NCBI GenBank assembly: GCA_964528595.1
Contig: CAZGTM010000002.1
Coordinates: 1 to 64,000, forward strand
Direction of reading: 5' to 3'
From: CAYFKJ01 sp964528595
GTDB lineage: Bacteria > Pseudomonadota > Alphaproteobacteria > UBA2966
Length of the DNA: 64,000 bases
Position 1 is the first letter of the stretch, and the number at the start of each line of letters is the position of its first letter. Of this stretch, positions 36,784 through 45,694 are shown piece by piece. Under the pieces are notes generated by a model that had not been told where the DNA came from, made no database searches, and saw only the letters and a list, made by a program, of their open reading frames with translations. Both the position numbers and the translations under genes were made by a program.

Positions 36784-37492
36784 ACCACATACCCCGCTGC
36801 CGGTAATCACCGGGCGGCAGGTCGCCAGCGTCGTCATCGCAACCTTGCTGTTCATCGGCTTTGGTATCGCCGTCGGCAGCATCATTTTCGTGACGCCAAT
36901 GTTGCTCGCCAAGGCAACCGAATTGCCCCGCCTCTACATCCTGCTGGTGGCGTCGGTTTTACAATGCGCCGCCATGGTCGGGGCGGTGTATTGGATCATC
37001 CTGAAGGGCGGCGGGTTGACCTGGCGCAGCTTCGGATTCGCCCCGCCGAGCAGAAAGCAATTCGTTGTCGCCATCGTACTCGGCGTTGCGCTTGTGCCTG
37101 TCATGGAAGGTATCGAGCGTCTGGCCGGGATTACCCTGGGCGACACGATCGTCGGATGGCTGGCACCGGACGGCTTCACCTGGACCGGCTTGGTTGGCGG
37201 CGTGCTGCTGGTCGGCATCGCAACGCCGATCGCCGAAGAGGTGCTTTTCCGGGGCGTGATCTATGCCTGGATGCGCACGCGCTGGAGCATGACAACGGTA
37301 TTGCTGCTGAACGGCGCACTGTTCGGCGTCATCCACCTGCAATATCCGGCCCCCTACCTGATTTTGGTCGGCCTCCTAGGCATCGCCTTTGCCTTAGCCT
37401 ATGAAAAAACAGGTTCGCTTTGGGTGCCCTCGCTGATGCACGCGGGTCACAATTCGGCTGTTATTATCGCGGTTTACTGGGCTTTGCCCTGA
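36773..37492 (+). CDS. CPBP-family intramembrane glutamic protease
   Basis: A 239-residue protein with about six to seven hydrophobic helices. It has the CPBP (CaaX protease/bacteriocin-processing, ABI) motifs E-E-x-x-F-R-G (EEVLFRGVIYAW), GVIHLQYP, and HAGHNS near the end. Family members cleave substrates within the membrane. The start is inferred: a GTG inside the end of cinA. Its last 19 bases overlap the 3' end of the convergent RatA gene. Confidence 0.85.
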   Translation: METEPHTPLPVITGRQVASVVIATLLFIGFGIAVGSIIFVTPMLLAKATELPRLYILLVASVLQCAAMVGAVYWIILKGGGLTWRSFGFAPPSRKQFVVAIVLGVALVPVMEGIERLAGITLGDTIVGWLAPDGFTWTGLVGGVLLVGIATPIAEEVLFRGVIYAWMRTRWSMTTVLLLNGALFGVIHLQYPAPYLILVGLLGIAFALAYEKTGSLWVPSLMHAGHNSAVIIAVYWALP

Positions 37493-37926
37493 GGTTCCCC
37501 ATAGAGCGCATGCGCGCGTAATTCAAAAGCGTGAACCATGCGTTTGACAGCCTCGTTGAAGACCGCGCCGATGAGTTTTTGCATCAGGCGGGAGCGAAAC
37601 TCGAAATCGACGTAGAAGTCGATGGCGCAGGTCCCGCCGTCTTCTTCGAGGAAGATCCAATGGTTGTTGAGGTAGCGGAACGGTCCGTCGAAATATTCGA
37701 CGTCGACGCGATTGGGCGGGTCGAGCGACACCTTGGAGGTGAAGCGTTCGCGGAACAATTTGTAGCCGATTACCAGATCGGCAAGAACTTGTTCGTCGCT
37801 TTGCTGACGCACGCGGGCACCGACGCACCAGGGCAGGAATTCAGGATAGCTGCCGACATCGGCTACCAGATCGAAAAGCTGTTCCCGCGAATACGGCAGG
37901 ACGCGCTTTTCGGCATGAGTGGGCAT
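37474..37926 (-). CDS. RatA/COQ10-type START-domain protein
   Basis: A 150-residue START/polyketide-cyclase-fold protein. It begins THAEKRVLPYSREQLFDLVADV and contains SYPEFLPWC and FRYLNNHW, matching the COQ10/YfjG family. In alphaproteobacteria beside lipA it is read as a coenzyme Q-binding chaperone for respiration. The RatA toxin name comes from E. coli and is not supported by context here. It sits 13 bases after lipA. The ATG at MPTHAEKR is preferred. Confidence 0.9.
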   Translation of the reverse strand: MPTHAEKRVLPYSREQLFDLVADVGSYPEFLPWCVGARVRQQSDEQVLADLVIGYKLFRERFTSKVSLDPPNRVDVEYFDGPFRYLNNHWIFLEEDGGTCAIDFYVDFEFRSRLMQKLIGAVFNEAVKRMVHAFELRAHALYGEPQGKAQ

Positions 37927-37939
37927 GTAAGTTCGGAAG

Positions 37940-38860
37940 CTAGGATTTGGCCGGCAGGCCTTGGTCGCGGGCGGTACGGAGTTTTGCGAAATCATCGCCG
38001 GCAAAATAGGACGAACGCGTCAGCGGCGTCGACGAGACCATGAGGAAGCCCTTGGCCTTTGCCGCTTCAGCATAGGTTTCGAACTCGGCCGGGGTGACGA
38101 AACGCTCGACCGGCGCATGGCGCGGCGTCGGCTGCAGGTACTGGCCGATGGTGATAAAATCGATGTCGGCCGAACGCATATCGTCCATAACCTGCATGAC
38201 TTCGCTTTTTTCTTCGCCCAGTCCGACCATGATGCCGGACTTGGTGAATTGCCCCGGATTGAGCTGCTTGGCGTCGGCCAGCAGCTTGAGGGAATGGAAA
38301 TAGCGCGCACCGGGCCGGATGGTCGGATAGAGACGCGGCACGGTTTCCAAATTGTGGTTGAAGACGTCGGGCCCGGCGTCAACGACGGCCTCCAGCGCGC
38401 CGTCCTTACGCAGGAAATCGGGCGTCAGAACCTCGATCGTCGTGTCGGGCGTGAACTCGCGCAGTTCATCGATACAGGCAACGAACTGCCCCGCCCCGCC
38501 GTCCTGCAAATCATCCCGGTCCACCGAGGTGATGACAACATGGGTAAGCCCGAGGTTGGCAACCGCTTCGGCCAGATGGCGGGGTTCTTCCCGGTCCACC
38601 TGTCCCGGTTTGCCCGTTGCGACGTTGCAGAAGGCGCAGGCCCGGGTGCAGATGTCGCCGAGGATCATCATGGTGGCGTGACCGTGACTCCAGCACTCGC
38701 CGATGTTGGGACAGGCCGCTTCCTCGCAGACGGTGACCAGCTTCTGGTCGCGCATCAGCTTGCGCGTCGCCTGATATTCCTTAGACAGCGGCGCTTTGAC
38801 GCGAATCCAGTCTGGTTTGCGCGCCGAGGCCGTCTGTTTGATGGGTTCCACCTTCGCCAT
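37940..38860 (-). CDS. lipA: Lipoyl synthase
   Basis: A 306-residue radical-SAM enzyme that inserts two sulfurs into the octanoyl group on E2 or GcvH. Both iron-sulfur sites are visible: the auxiliary cluster CEEAACPNIGEC near residue 44 and the radical-SAM CTRACAFC near residue 72. The C-terminal RSSYFAGDDF carries the third-site Ser. It is directly downstream of lpdA, three bases apart, which fits supply of lipoate to the pyruvate dehydrogenase encoded next to it. Confidence 0.97.
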   Translation of the reverse strand: MAKVEPIKQTASARKPDWIRVKAPLSKEYQATRKLMRDQKLVTVCEEAACPNIGECWSHGHATMMILGDICTRACAFCNVATGKPGQVDREEPRHLAEAVANLGLTHVVITSVDRDDLQDGGAGQFVACIDELREFTPDTTIEVLTPDFLRKDGALEAVVDAGPDVFNHNLETVPRLYPTIRPGARYFHSLKLLADAKQLNPGQFTKSGIMVGLGEEKSEVMQVMDDMRSADIDFITIGQYLQPTPRHAPVERFVTPAEFETYAEAAKAKGFLMVSSTPLTRSSYFAGDDFAKLRTARDQGLPAKS

Positions 38861-38863
38861 GGC

Positions 38864-40267
38864 TTAGAAATGAATGACCCGGCCCAAGGAATCAAGCACC
38901 GATTCGTGCATGGCCTCCGACACGGTGGGATGCGGAAAGACGGTGTGGATCAGTTCGGCCTCCGTCGTTTCGAGGCCGCGGGCGATGGTGTAGCCCTGAA
39001 TCATCTCCGTCACTTCCGGCCCGATCATGTGGGCGCCCAGCAACTCGCCGGTCTTGTCGTCGAACACGGTCTTGACCAGGCCGTCGGGTTCACCCAGCGC
39101 GATTGCCTTGCCGTTGCCCAGCATGGGGAAGCGCCCGACGCGGACCTTGTGGCCCGCCTCCGTTGCGGCGGCTTCGGTCAGACCGACGCTGGCAACCTGG
39201 GGCGAACAATAAGTGCAGCCGGGAATGTTGGTGTTCTCGAAGGGGTGAACGCCCTCGACGCCGGCGATTTTCTCGACACAGACGATGCCTTCGTGGCTTG
39301 CCTTGTGGGCCAGCCAGGGCGGCCCGGCGACATCACCGATGGCATAGACGCCCTTCACGTTGGTTTCGGCCCAGCCATTGACCACGACGTGGCCCCGGTC
39401 GACTTTCACGCCCGCTTCCTCCAGGCCGATGTTTTCGACGTTGCCGGTGATGCCCACGGCCATGATGACGCGTTCGGCGGTAACCTGGGAAGTTTTGCCG
39501 CCGCCGTGATCCAGTGTCGCCGTGACGCTCTTGGCTTTTTTGTCGAGCTTGGTGACGGTTGTGGCGGTGTGGATCTTCATGCCCTGCTTTTGGAAAGCCT
39601 TGTCGGCGAGGGCCGAAATCTCGGCATCCTCGACCGGCAGGATGCGGTCCAGAACCTCGACCACCGTGACCTCGGCGCCGATGGTGTTAAAGAAACTGGC
39701 GAACTCGATACCGATGGCGCCGGATCCAACGACGAGGAGCGACTTCGGCATGACGTCGGGCACCAGAGCGTGCATGTAATTCCATACGAGCTTGCCGTCC
39801 GCTTCCAGGCCCGGCAGATCGCGGGCGCGGGCGCCGGTGGCCAGGATAATGTGCGGTGATGTAAAAGAGCCGACGGCCTTACCGTCCTTTTCGACGTCTA
39901 GCTTGCCCGGACCGGCGAGCTTGGCCCAGCCGTCGATGACCGTCACTTTGTTCTTCTTCAGCAGATGCTGGACGCCGGCCGAAAGCTGTCCGGCCACGCC
40001 GCGGCTGCGCTTGACGATCTTATCCAGATCGAAGCGCGGGTTGTCCGCCGCCATGCCGAATTCGTCGAGCCGGTGCAGGGTGTGCCAGATTTCCGCCGAG
40101 CGCAGCAGCGCTTTGGTCGGGATGCAGCCCCAGTTGAGGCAGATGCCGCCGAGATGCCGGGCCTCGACCAAAGCGGTCTTCATGCCCAATTGCGCTGCTC
40201 GGATGGCGGCAACGTAGCCGCCCGGCCCGCCGCCCACGACGATCAGATCGAATTTGTTGTCAGCCAT
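38864..40267 (-). CDS. lpdA: Dihydrolipoamide dehydrogenase (E3)
   Basis: A 467-residue FAD-dependent disulfide oxidoreductase with GGGPGGYVAA (FAD), the redox-active GICLNWGCIPTKAL, the NAD motif VVGSGAIGIEFA, and the C-terminal active site HPTVSEAMHE. It reoxidises dihydrolipoamide on E2, reducing NAD. It is the fourth gene in pdhA-pdhB-pdhC-lpdA-lipA, so it is the dedicated E3 of pyruvate dehydrogenase. Confidence 0.97.
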   Translation of the reverse strand: MADNKFDLIVVGGGPGGYVAAIRAAQLGMKTALVEARHLGGICLNWGCIPTKALLRSAEIWHTLHRLDEFGMAADNPRFDLDKIVKRSRGVAGQLSAGVQHLLKKNKVTVIDGWAKLAGPGKLDVEKDGKAVGSFTSPHIILATGARARDLPGLEADGKLVWNYMHALVPDVMPKSLLVVGSGAIGIEFASFFNTIGAEVTVVEVLDRILPVEDAEISALADKAFQKQGMKIHTATTVTKLDKKAKSVTATLDHGGGKTSQVTAERVIMAVGITGNVENIGLEEAGVKVDRGHVVVNGWAETNVKGVYAIGDVAGPPWLAHKASHEGIVCVEKIAGVEGVHPFENTNIPGCTYCSPQVASVGLTEAAATEAGHKVRVGRFPMLGNGKAIALGEPDGLVKTVFDDKTGELLGAHMIGPEVTEMIQGYTIARGLETTEAELIHTVFPHPTVSEAMHESVLDSLGRVIHF

Positions 40268-40277
40268 TAACCCGCCC

Positions 40278-41585
40278 CTACAGCAAAATGCTCAGCGGGT
40301 CTTCAATGAAGCCCTTGAATGCGGCGAGGTATTCCGCACCCAGAGCGCCGTCGACGACGCGGTGATCGCAGCTCAGCGTGCAGGTCATAACCGTGGCGAC
40401 GGCCAGCGCGCCGTCCTTGACGACGGGGCGCTGCTGGCCCGCGCCGACCGCCATGATGCAGGCCTGCGGCGGATTGATGATAGCCGAAAACTCGCGAATG
40501 CCGAACATGCCGAGGTTGGAGACGGAAAAGCCGCCGCCCTGGTATTCCTCGGGCATCAATTTGCCCTCGCGGGCCCGTCCCGCCAGTTCCTTGATCTCGG
40601 CGGAAATTGCCGCAAGACCCTTGAGATCGGCGTTCCTGACAATGGGCGTGATCAGGCCGCCGTCCAGGGCCACGGCGACGGAAACGTCGACGGTGCTGTA
40701 TTGCAGGATGGCGGCTTCCGTCCAACTGGCGTTGACGGCGGGCACGGCCTTGAGCGCCAGGGCATTGGCGCGGATTACGAAGTCGTTGACCGACACCTTG
40801 CCACTGCCTTCGCGTCGTTCGTTGATTTCCTTGCGCAGGGCCAGCAGGCGGTCGAGTTCGCAATCGATGGTCAGGTAGATGTGCGGGATCGACTGTTTGG
40901 CTTCGACCAAACGCCGGGCGATGGTCTTGCGCATGCTGTTGTTGGGCATTTCGGTGTAGGAGCCGCTCACCGGCATCGCCATGGCGGGCGGCGTGGGCAC
41001 AGCGGGTGCGGTCTGCGCTGCCGGGGCAACGCCTGCTCCGCTGGCTTGGGCATTGAGGATGTCGGCCTTGACGATACGCCCGCGCGGACCCGAGCCCGAC
41101 AACTGACCGAGATCGATGCCGGCATCCGCCGCCATGCGTTTAGCCAGCGGACTGGCGAGGATACGTGTGCCCGCCGGTGTAGGACCGGGGGCCGCCGGTG
41201 CAGGTGCGGGGGCCGCCGGCGCCGGGGTGGGCGCGGAAGCGGCGGGCGGTACGGCTGGCGGCGGCGCCGGTTCTTCGGCTGGGGCGGGCTCTGGGGCAGC
41301 CACCGTTTCGGGCGTAAACCCTTCCAGCGCGGCGGCGTCCTCGCCGTCCTCCAGCACCAGCGCGATGGGTGCGTTCACTTGAACATTGTCGGTTTCGCCG
41401 GGCACCAGGATGCGCGCCAGGATGCCGTCGTCAATGGCCTCGAGCTCCATCGTGGCCTTGTCCGTTTCGATCTCGGCCAGCACGTCACCGGCGATCACTT
41501 CGTCGCCCTCGTTCTTGAGCCAGCGGGCCAGGCGGCCCTCCGTCATGGTTGGCGACAGCGCCGGCATCGTAATGGTAATCGGCAT
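40278..41585 (-). CDS. pdhC: Pyruvate dehydrogenase E2, dihydrolipoyl acetyltransferase
   Basis: A 435-residue protein. The lipoyl domain (residues 1-80) has its Lys in EIETDKATMELEA. An Ala/Pro-rich linker follows at about 85-135, then the subunit-binding domain (ASPLAKRMAADAGIDL), a second linker, and the acyltransferase core with the catalytic DHRVVDG near the C-terminus. The ATG at MPITIT is used. It transfers the acetyl group to CoA and forms the core of the complex. Confidence 0.97.
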   Translation of the reverse strand: MPITITMPALSPTMTEGRLARWLKNEGDEVIAGDVLAEIETDKATMELEAIDDGILARILVPGETDNVQVNAPIALVLEDGEDAAALEGFTPETVAAPEPAPAEEPAPPPAVPPAASAPTPAPAAPAPAPAAPGPTPAGTRILASPLAKRMAADAGIDLGQLSGSGPRGRIVKADILNAQASGAGVAPAAQTAPAVPTPPAMAMPVSGSYTEMPNNSMRKTIARRLVEAKQSIPHIYLTIDCELDRLLALRKEINERREGSGKVSVNDFVIRANALALKAVPAVNASWTEAAILQYSTVDVSVAVALDGGLITPIVRNADLKGLAAISAEIKELAGRAREGKLMPEEYQGGGFSVSNLGMFGIREFSAIINPPQACIMAVGAGQQRPVVKDGALAVATVMTCTLSCDHRVVDGALGAEYLAAFKGFIEDPLSILL

Positions 41586-41596
41586 GGTGGGATCCC

Positions 41597-42976
41597 CTAA
41601 CGGTAACAAACGGCTTTGGCGGCGGCGGCCACGTCATCCACCGTCGGCAGCGCCAACTTTTCGAGATTGGCGGCGTATGGCATGGGCACGTCCTTGCCGG
41701 TTACCCTCATGACCGGCGCATCGAGGTCGTCAAACGACTGCTCCATCATGACGGCAGCGATTTCGGCGCCGATACCGCTCTGCGGCCAGCCCTCCTCCAC
41801 TGCTACCAGACGGTTTGTCTTGGCGACGCTGGCGGCGATGGTTGCGGTATCAAGCGGGCGTAAGGTGCGCAGGTTGATAACCTCGGCGTCGATGCCTTCG
41901 GCGGCCAAGGCTTCCGCTGCCTGCAGGGCGTAATCCATGGCGATGGAGAAGCCCGCAATGGTCACGTCGCTGCCCTCCCGCATCACCTGCGCCTTGCCGA
42001 TCGGAATGGTGAAGTCGTCCAGCACGGGTACTTCGAACGAGCGGCCGTAGAGGATTTCGTTTTCCAGGAAGATCACCGGATTGGGATCCCGGATAGCCGA
42101 TTTCAACAAGCCCTTGGCATCCGCCGCCGAATAGGGCGAAACAACTTTCAGCCCGGGACAATGGGCGTACCAGCTGGCGTAGCATTGGGAGTGTTGCGCG
42201 GCCACACGGGAGGCCGCGCCGTTGGCGCCCCGGAAAACGATGGGATTGGGCATCTGACCGCCCGACATGTAAAGCGTCTTGGAGGCCGAGTTGATGATGT
42301 GGTCGATCGCCTGCATGGCAAAGTTGAAGGTCATGAACTCGACGATGGGCTTGAGGCCGGAATAAGCGGCGCCGACGGCCACGCCGGCAAAGCCGTGTTC
42401 GGTAATCGGCGTATCGATCACCCGTCGCGCGCCGAATTCGTCCAGCAGCCCTTGGCTCACTTTGTAGGCGCCCTGGTACTGAGCGACTTCCTCACCCATC
42501 AGGAAGACATCGCCGTCGCGGCGCATCTCCTCCGCCATGGCGTCGCGCAGCGCCTCGCGCACGGACATGGAGACCATTTCGGTACCGGCGGGAACATCTT
42601 CTTCCTGCACGGCGGCGGCAACAGGCGCCGCAGGGGCTGCTGGCGCCGGTTCCGCAACGGCAGCCGGCGCAGCCTCGGCGGGCGCTGCGGTCGTTGCAGG
42701 CGCTTCGGCCGCTTCGATAGCGGAGGCGTCCTCGCCGTCTTCGAGGATGACGGCGATGGGCGTGTTGACGGCGACCCCCTCGGTGCCGCCCGCAATTAAA
42801 ATGCGGCCGAGAATTCCTTCATCGACCGCTTCCAGTTCCATCGTCGCTTTATCGGTTTCGATCTCGGCAATAATATCGCCCGACACGACCGCGTCGCCCT
42901 CTTCCTTAAGCCAGCGGGCGACGGTTCCTTCGGTCATGGTCGGCGACAGCGCCGGCATCAGAATTTGTACGGTCAT
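41597..42976 (-). CDS. pdhB: Pyruvate dehydrogenase E1 beta with N-terminal lipoyl domain
   Basis: A 459-residue protein. Residues 1-80 form a complete lipoyl domain (Lys in EIETDKATMELEA), then an Ala/Pro/Glu-rich linker to about residue 125. The E1 beta transketolase-type part follows, from SMSVREALRDAMAEEM, containing GEEVAQYQGAYK, TPITEHGFAG, and the C-terminal VEEGWPQSGIG. The extra lipoyl domain on E1 beta is a known alphaproteobacterial trait. The lipoyl sequences of pdhB and pdhC are very similar, which suggests duplication. Confidence 0.97.
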   Translation of the reverse strand: MTVQILMPALSPTMTEGTVARWLKEEGDAVVSGDIIAEIETDKATMELEAVDEGILGRILIAGGTEGVAVNTPIAVILEDGEDASAIEAAEAPATTAAPAEAAPAAVAEPAPAAPAAPVAAAVQEEDVPAGTEMVSMSVREALRDAMAEEMRRDGDVFLMGEEVAQYQGAYKVSQGLLDEFGARRVIDTPITEHGFAGVAVGAAYSGLKPIVEFMTFNFAMQAIDHIINSASKTLYMSGGQMPNPIVFRGANGAASRVAAQHSQCYASWYAHCPGLKVVSPYSAADAKGLLKSAIRDPNPVIFLENEILYGRSFEVPVLDDFTIPIGKAQVMREGSDVTIAGFSIAMDYALQAAEALAAEGIDAEVINLRTLRPLDTATIAASVAKTNRLVAVEEGWPQSGIGAEIAAVMMEQSFDDLDAPVMRVTGKDVPMPYAANLEKLALPTVDDVAAAAKAVCYR

Positions 42977-42985
42977 GTCGGGCCC

Positions 42986-44059
42986 TCAGACTTCTACCAA
43001 TACGTCGGTGTAGAGTTCGGCGGCGTCAGGTTCGGGACTTTGCTGAGCAAATTCCGCCGCTTCCGTCACGACGCCTTTCACTTCCTTGTCGATCGCCTTC
43101 AACTGGGCCTCGTCCGCCGCCCCCGCCGAGACCAGCAAATCGCGCACGTGGTCGATGGGATCGCGCTCCTGGCGGACCTTCTGCACTTCTTCCTTGGTGC
43201 GGTACTTGGCAGGATCGGACATCGAGTGGCCGCGATATCGATACGTCATCATCTCCAGAATGATCGGCCCCTTGCCGGACCGGCAGTGGGCAATGGCCTT
43301 TTCGCCGGCCGCCTTGACCGCCATCACGTCCATGCCGTCCACCTGAACGCCGGAAATGCCGAAACTTTCACCGCGCAAATGCAGGTCGGGCTGTGCGGAA
43401 GCCCGCCCCAGGGCGGTGCCCATGGCGTATTGGTTGTTTTCGATCACGAAGATGACCGGCAGCGACCAGAGTTCGGCCATGTTGAAGCTTTCGTAGACCT
43501 GGCCCTGATTGGCCGCGCCGTCGCCGAAGAACGTCATGACGACGTTGTCCGTGCCTCGGTAGGCCTCGGCGAACGCCAGACCGGTACCGATCGGCACATT
43601 GGCGCCGACGATGCCGTGTCCGCCATAGAAGTTGGCTTCCTTGGAGAACATGTGCATGGAGCCGCCCTTGCCTTTGGAATAGCCGCCCCGGCGCCCCGTC
43701 AATTCCGCCATGACGCCGCCCGGATCCATGCCCGTGGCCAGCATGTGGCCATGGTCGCGATAGGTGGTGATAACCGAATCGTCTTTGGACGCCGCTGCCA
43801 TCAGGCCGACGACGACCGCTTCCTGGCCGATATAGAGATGGCAGAAACCGCCGATCAGGCCCATGCCGTAAAGCTGCCCCGCCTTTTCCTCGAAGCGGCG
43901 GATCAACAACATGTCGCGGTAATGCTGCAGCAGCTCGGCGCTATCCAGCTTGGGCTGCTTGCGGCTGCGCGAGGCGGATTTCGGCGGACGTCCGGCCTTT
44001 GATTTGGCGTTTGCAGCGGACTTTGCGGCGCTTTTACCCTTGCGGGGCGCGTTGGCCAT
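42986..44059 (-). CDS. pdhA: Pyruvate dehydrogenase E1 alpha
   Basis: A 357-residue thiamine diphosphate enzyme subunit with RRFEEKAGQLYG, GFCHLYIGQEA, the ThDP motif GDGAANQGQVYESFNMA, and the phosphorylation-loop-like YRYRGHSMSDP. The first ~35 residues are Lys/Ala/Ser-rich and probably flexible. The ATG at MANAPRKG has GAGGT upstream; the frame is open 30 codons further. It heads the operon pdhA-pdhB-pdhC-lpdA-lipA-COQ10-type. Confidence 0.97.
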   Translation of the reverse strand: MANAPRKGKSAAKSAANAKSKAGRPPKSASRSRKQPKLDSAELLQHYRDMLLIRRFEEKAGQLYGMGLIGGFCHLYIGQEAVVVGLMAAASKDDSVITTYRDHGHMLATGMDPGGVMAELTGRRGGYSKGKGGSMHMFSKEANFYGGHGIVGANVPIGTGLAFAEAYRGTDNVVMTFFGDGAANQGQVYESFNMAELWSLPVIFVIENNQYAMGTALGRASAQPDLHLRGESFGISGVQVDGMDVMAVKAAGEKAIAHCRSGKGPIILEMMTYRYRGHSMSDPAKYRTKEEVQKVRQERDPIDHVRDLLVSAGAADEAQLKAIDKEVKGVVTEAAEFAQQSPEPDAAELYTDVLVEV

Positions 44060-44460
44060 CAGGGTACCTCCCGAATCGAACAACTTCATGCCGCCCCATT
44101 CGGGTTGCGACGCAGGAATGGTACTTCGAAAAGGCGGCGCCAGATACAAAAAAGGGCAAGTTTTTGTTGCTTATAACACTCTATTTTATAACAATAATTT
44201 CGATATTAATTCAAATTCAGTTAATTAAATATTTTCGTTGTCAACGATTAATCAGGCGGTTATCGGAGTTTCCTGCTGCCTGACGCCGATCTATCAGCGA
44301 CGACGAGCAACCAGAATTTGGATTACAGTTTAATTGCGGCTGATTTACCGCTACCATTTCCGCCAACGATTGTTTGCAATCTCCACGCGGAATTGGCGGT
44401 CAGGCCAGACGGCCCGGAGCAATTCCATAACAAGAACTCAACAAAAAAAGCAGGGGGCAT
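44060..44460. promoter_or_regulatory. Intergenic region upstream of pdhA with an AT-rich core
   Basis: This 400-base gap separates pdhA (-) from a broken nucleotidase gene (+). Bases 44150-44235 are AT-rich. A weak -35/-10 pair for pdhA (TTATTG, 16 bases, TATAAG on the minus strand; 44197-44170) can be drawn there. The right-hand part contains a P-loop-like coding relic (separate entry) and the AGCAGGGGG ribosome site of the nucleotidase gene. No intact gene is seen. Confidence 0.4.
44338..44401 (-). pseudogene. Possible relic of a P-loop ATPase gene
   Basis: On the minus strand a short frame reads SAWRLQTIVGGNGSGKSAAIKL and then stops. The GGNGSGKS stretch matches the Walker A of AAA/SMC-type ATPases (compare the usual VGxNGSGKST), and the hydrophobic run before it fits the preceding strand. 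No other ATPase motif follows in any frame, so at most it is an eroded fragment. Chance cannot be excluded. Confidence 0.25.
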
Positions 44461-45623
44461 ATGATGTCGACCAATTGGAATTTGAAACAGGGATTTGCCG
44501 CTTTCGCGCTGACGGCACTTCTGATCGTTGCCGGTACGGCTCAGAGCTGGGCGCAATCGGCCAACGTCACCTTCCTCCATGTTAACGACGTATACGAGAT
44601 TTCACCGAAACGGGGAATCGGCGGGCTGGCGGAATTGATGACCTTGCTCAAGGCCGAACGCGCCAAGGCGGAACACAGCGTCACGACGCTGGGCGGCGAC
44701 CTCATTTCGTCGTGGCCATCACTCACCTCGACCTTTCCGCTGACAGGAGTTTGGCCAGATCGGTTAGGGGGCTCGACATTATTCTGGGCGGCCATGACCA
44801 CGACCCCATCATGATCTATGAGGCCAAGACGCTGATCTTGAAGGCCGGCTACGACGCCCATTACCTGGCGGTCGCGGACGTGGCGCTGTCAGCCAAGGAG
44901 AGGCGCGGCAAGATGCGCTACTCCATTCGCCCGCAATGGCGTCTGCTCACCACGGCGGGTGTCAAACCGGATCCGGAGGTCGCCGCCATTGTCGCCGGCT
45001 TCAACAAAGAACTCGACGCCAGTCTGAATGTCGCCGTCGGCAAGTCCTCGGTTGAGCTCGACAGCCGCCGCGCCATGGTGCGCAGCCGCGAGACGACCAT
45101 GGGCAACCTGATTGCTGACGCTATCCGCGACGGCGTGGCCGCCGATATCGGCTACGCCAACGGCGGCGGCATCCGGGGCGATCGCACCTACGACGCCGGC
45201 GCCACCCTCACCCGCAAGGACATCCTGACGGAACTGCCGTTCGGCAACGTCACGGTGCTGCTGGAACTGACGGGCCAGCAACTGATGGCGGTTCTGGAGA
45301 ACGGCGTCAGCCGCGTCGAGGATACCGCCGGGCGCTTTCCGCAAGTGTCGGGCATGAGCTTCGCCTTCGACATGAAGCAGAAAGCCGGCAGCCGCGTCAG
45401 CAACGTCATGGTCGGCGGCAAACCGCTCGACATGGGGGCATCCTACAAGCTTGCCACAAACAATTACATCGCGGGCGGCGGTGACGGTTATTCCTCGCTG
45501 AGAAAAGGAAAAGTGCTCATTAATGCCTCTGGTGGCACACTGATGGCCACCATGGTCATGGACTACATCGCCAAGCACGGCACGGTCGCGCCGAAGCTCG
45601 GCGGCCGCATTATGGCCAAGTAG
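44461..45623 (+). pseudogene. Metallophosphatase/5'-nucleotidase gene broken by an internal deletion
   Basis: The first 84 codons give a signal peptide and the start of a UshA-type metallophosphatase (FLHVNDVYE, then LGGDLIS). The sequence then jumps, out of frame, to VVAITHLDLSADRS at about 44709. It continues through GGHDHDP and the 5'-nucleotidase C-terminal domain (ETTMGNLIADAIR, YANGGGIRG, LPFGNVTVLLELTG) to the stop. The part expected between GGD and THL, including the GNHE metal motif, is missing, roughly 120-130 residues by family comparison. With both a frameshift and the loss of catalytic residues, no active enzyme is expected. Confidence 0.85.
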
Positions 45624-45638
45624 CCGCTTCAACGGTAT

Positions 45639-45680
45639 GCGGGCGGTGATGATCGTGCGTCATCACCGCCCGCTCCTTTT
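45639..45680 (+). terminator. Rho-independent terminator after the nucleotidase pseudogene
   Basis: A perfect 14-bp stem (45639-45652 with 45660-45673) with a 7-base loop is followed by TCCTTTT. It starts 15 bases after the pseudogene's stop, so the original 3' end of that unit is intact even though the gene is broken. Confidence 0.85.
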
Positions 45681-45694
45681 GGGGGTTATCGGTT

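Noticed and set aside
37474..37926. RatA toxin of a toxin-antitoxin pair
   Set aside because: The gene is in the conserved lipA-linked position of the COQ10/START family, and there is no adjacent RatB-like antitoxin gene.
37961..39859. A very long open frame (632 codons) antisense to lipA and lpdA
   Set aside because: Both genes opposite it are unmistakable; the frame is the usual GC-rich antisense shadow, its protein has no domain motif, and no ribosome site fits.
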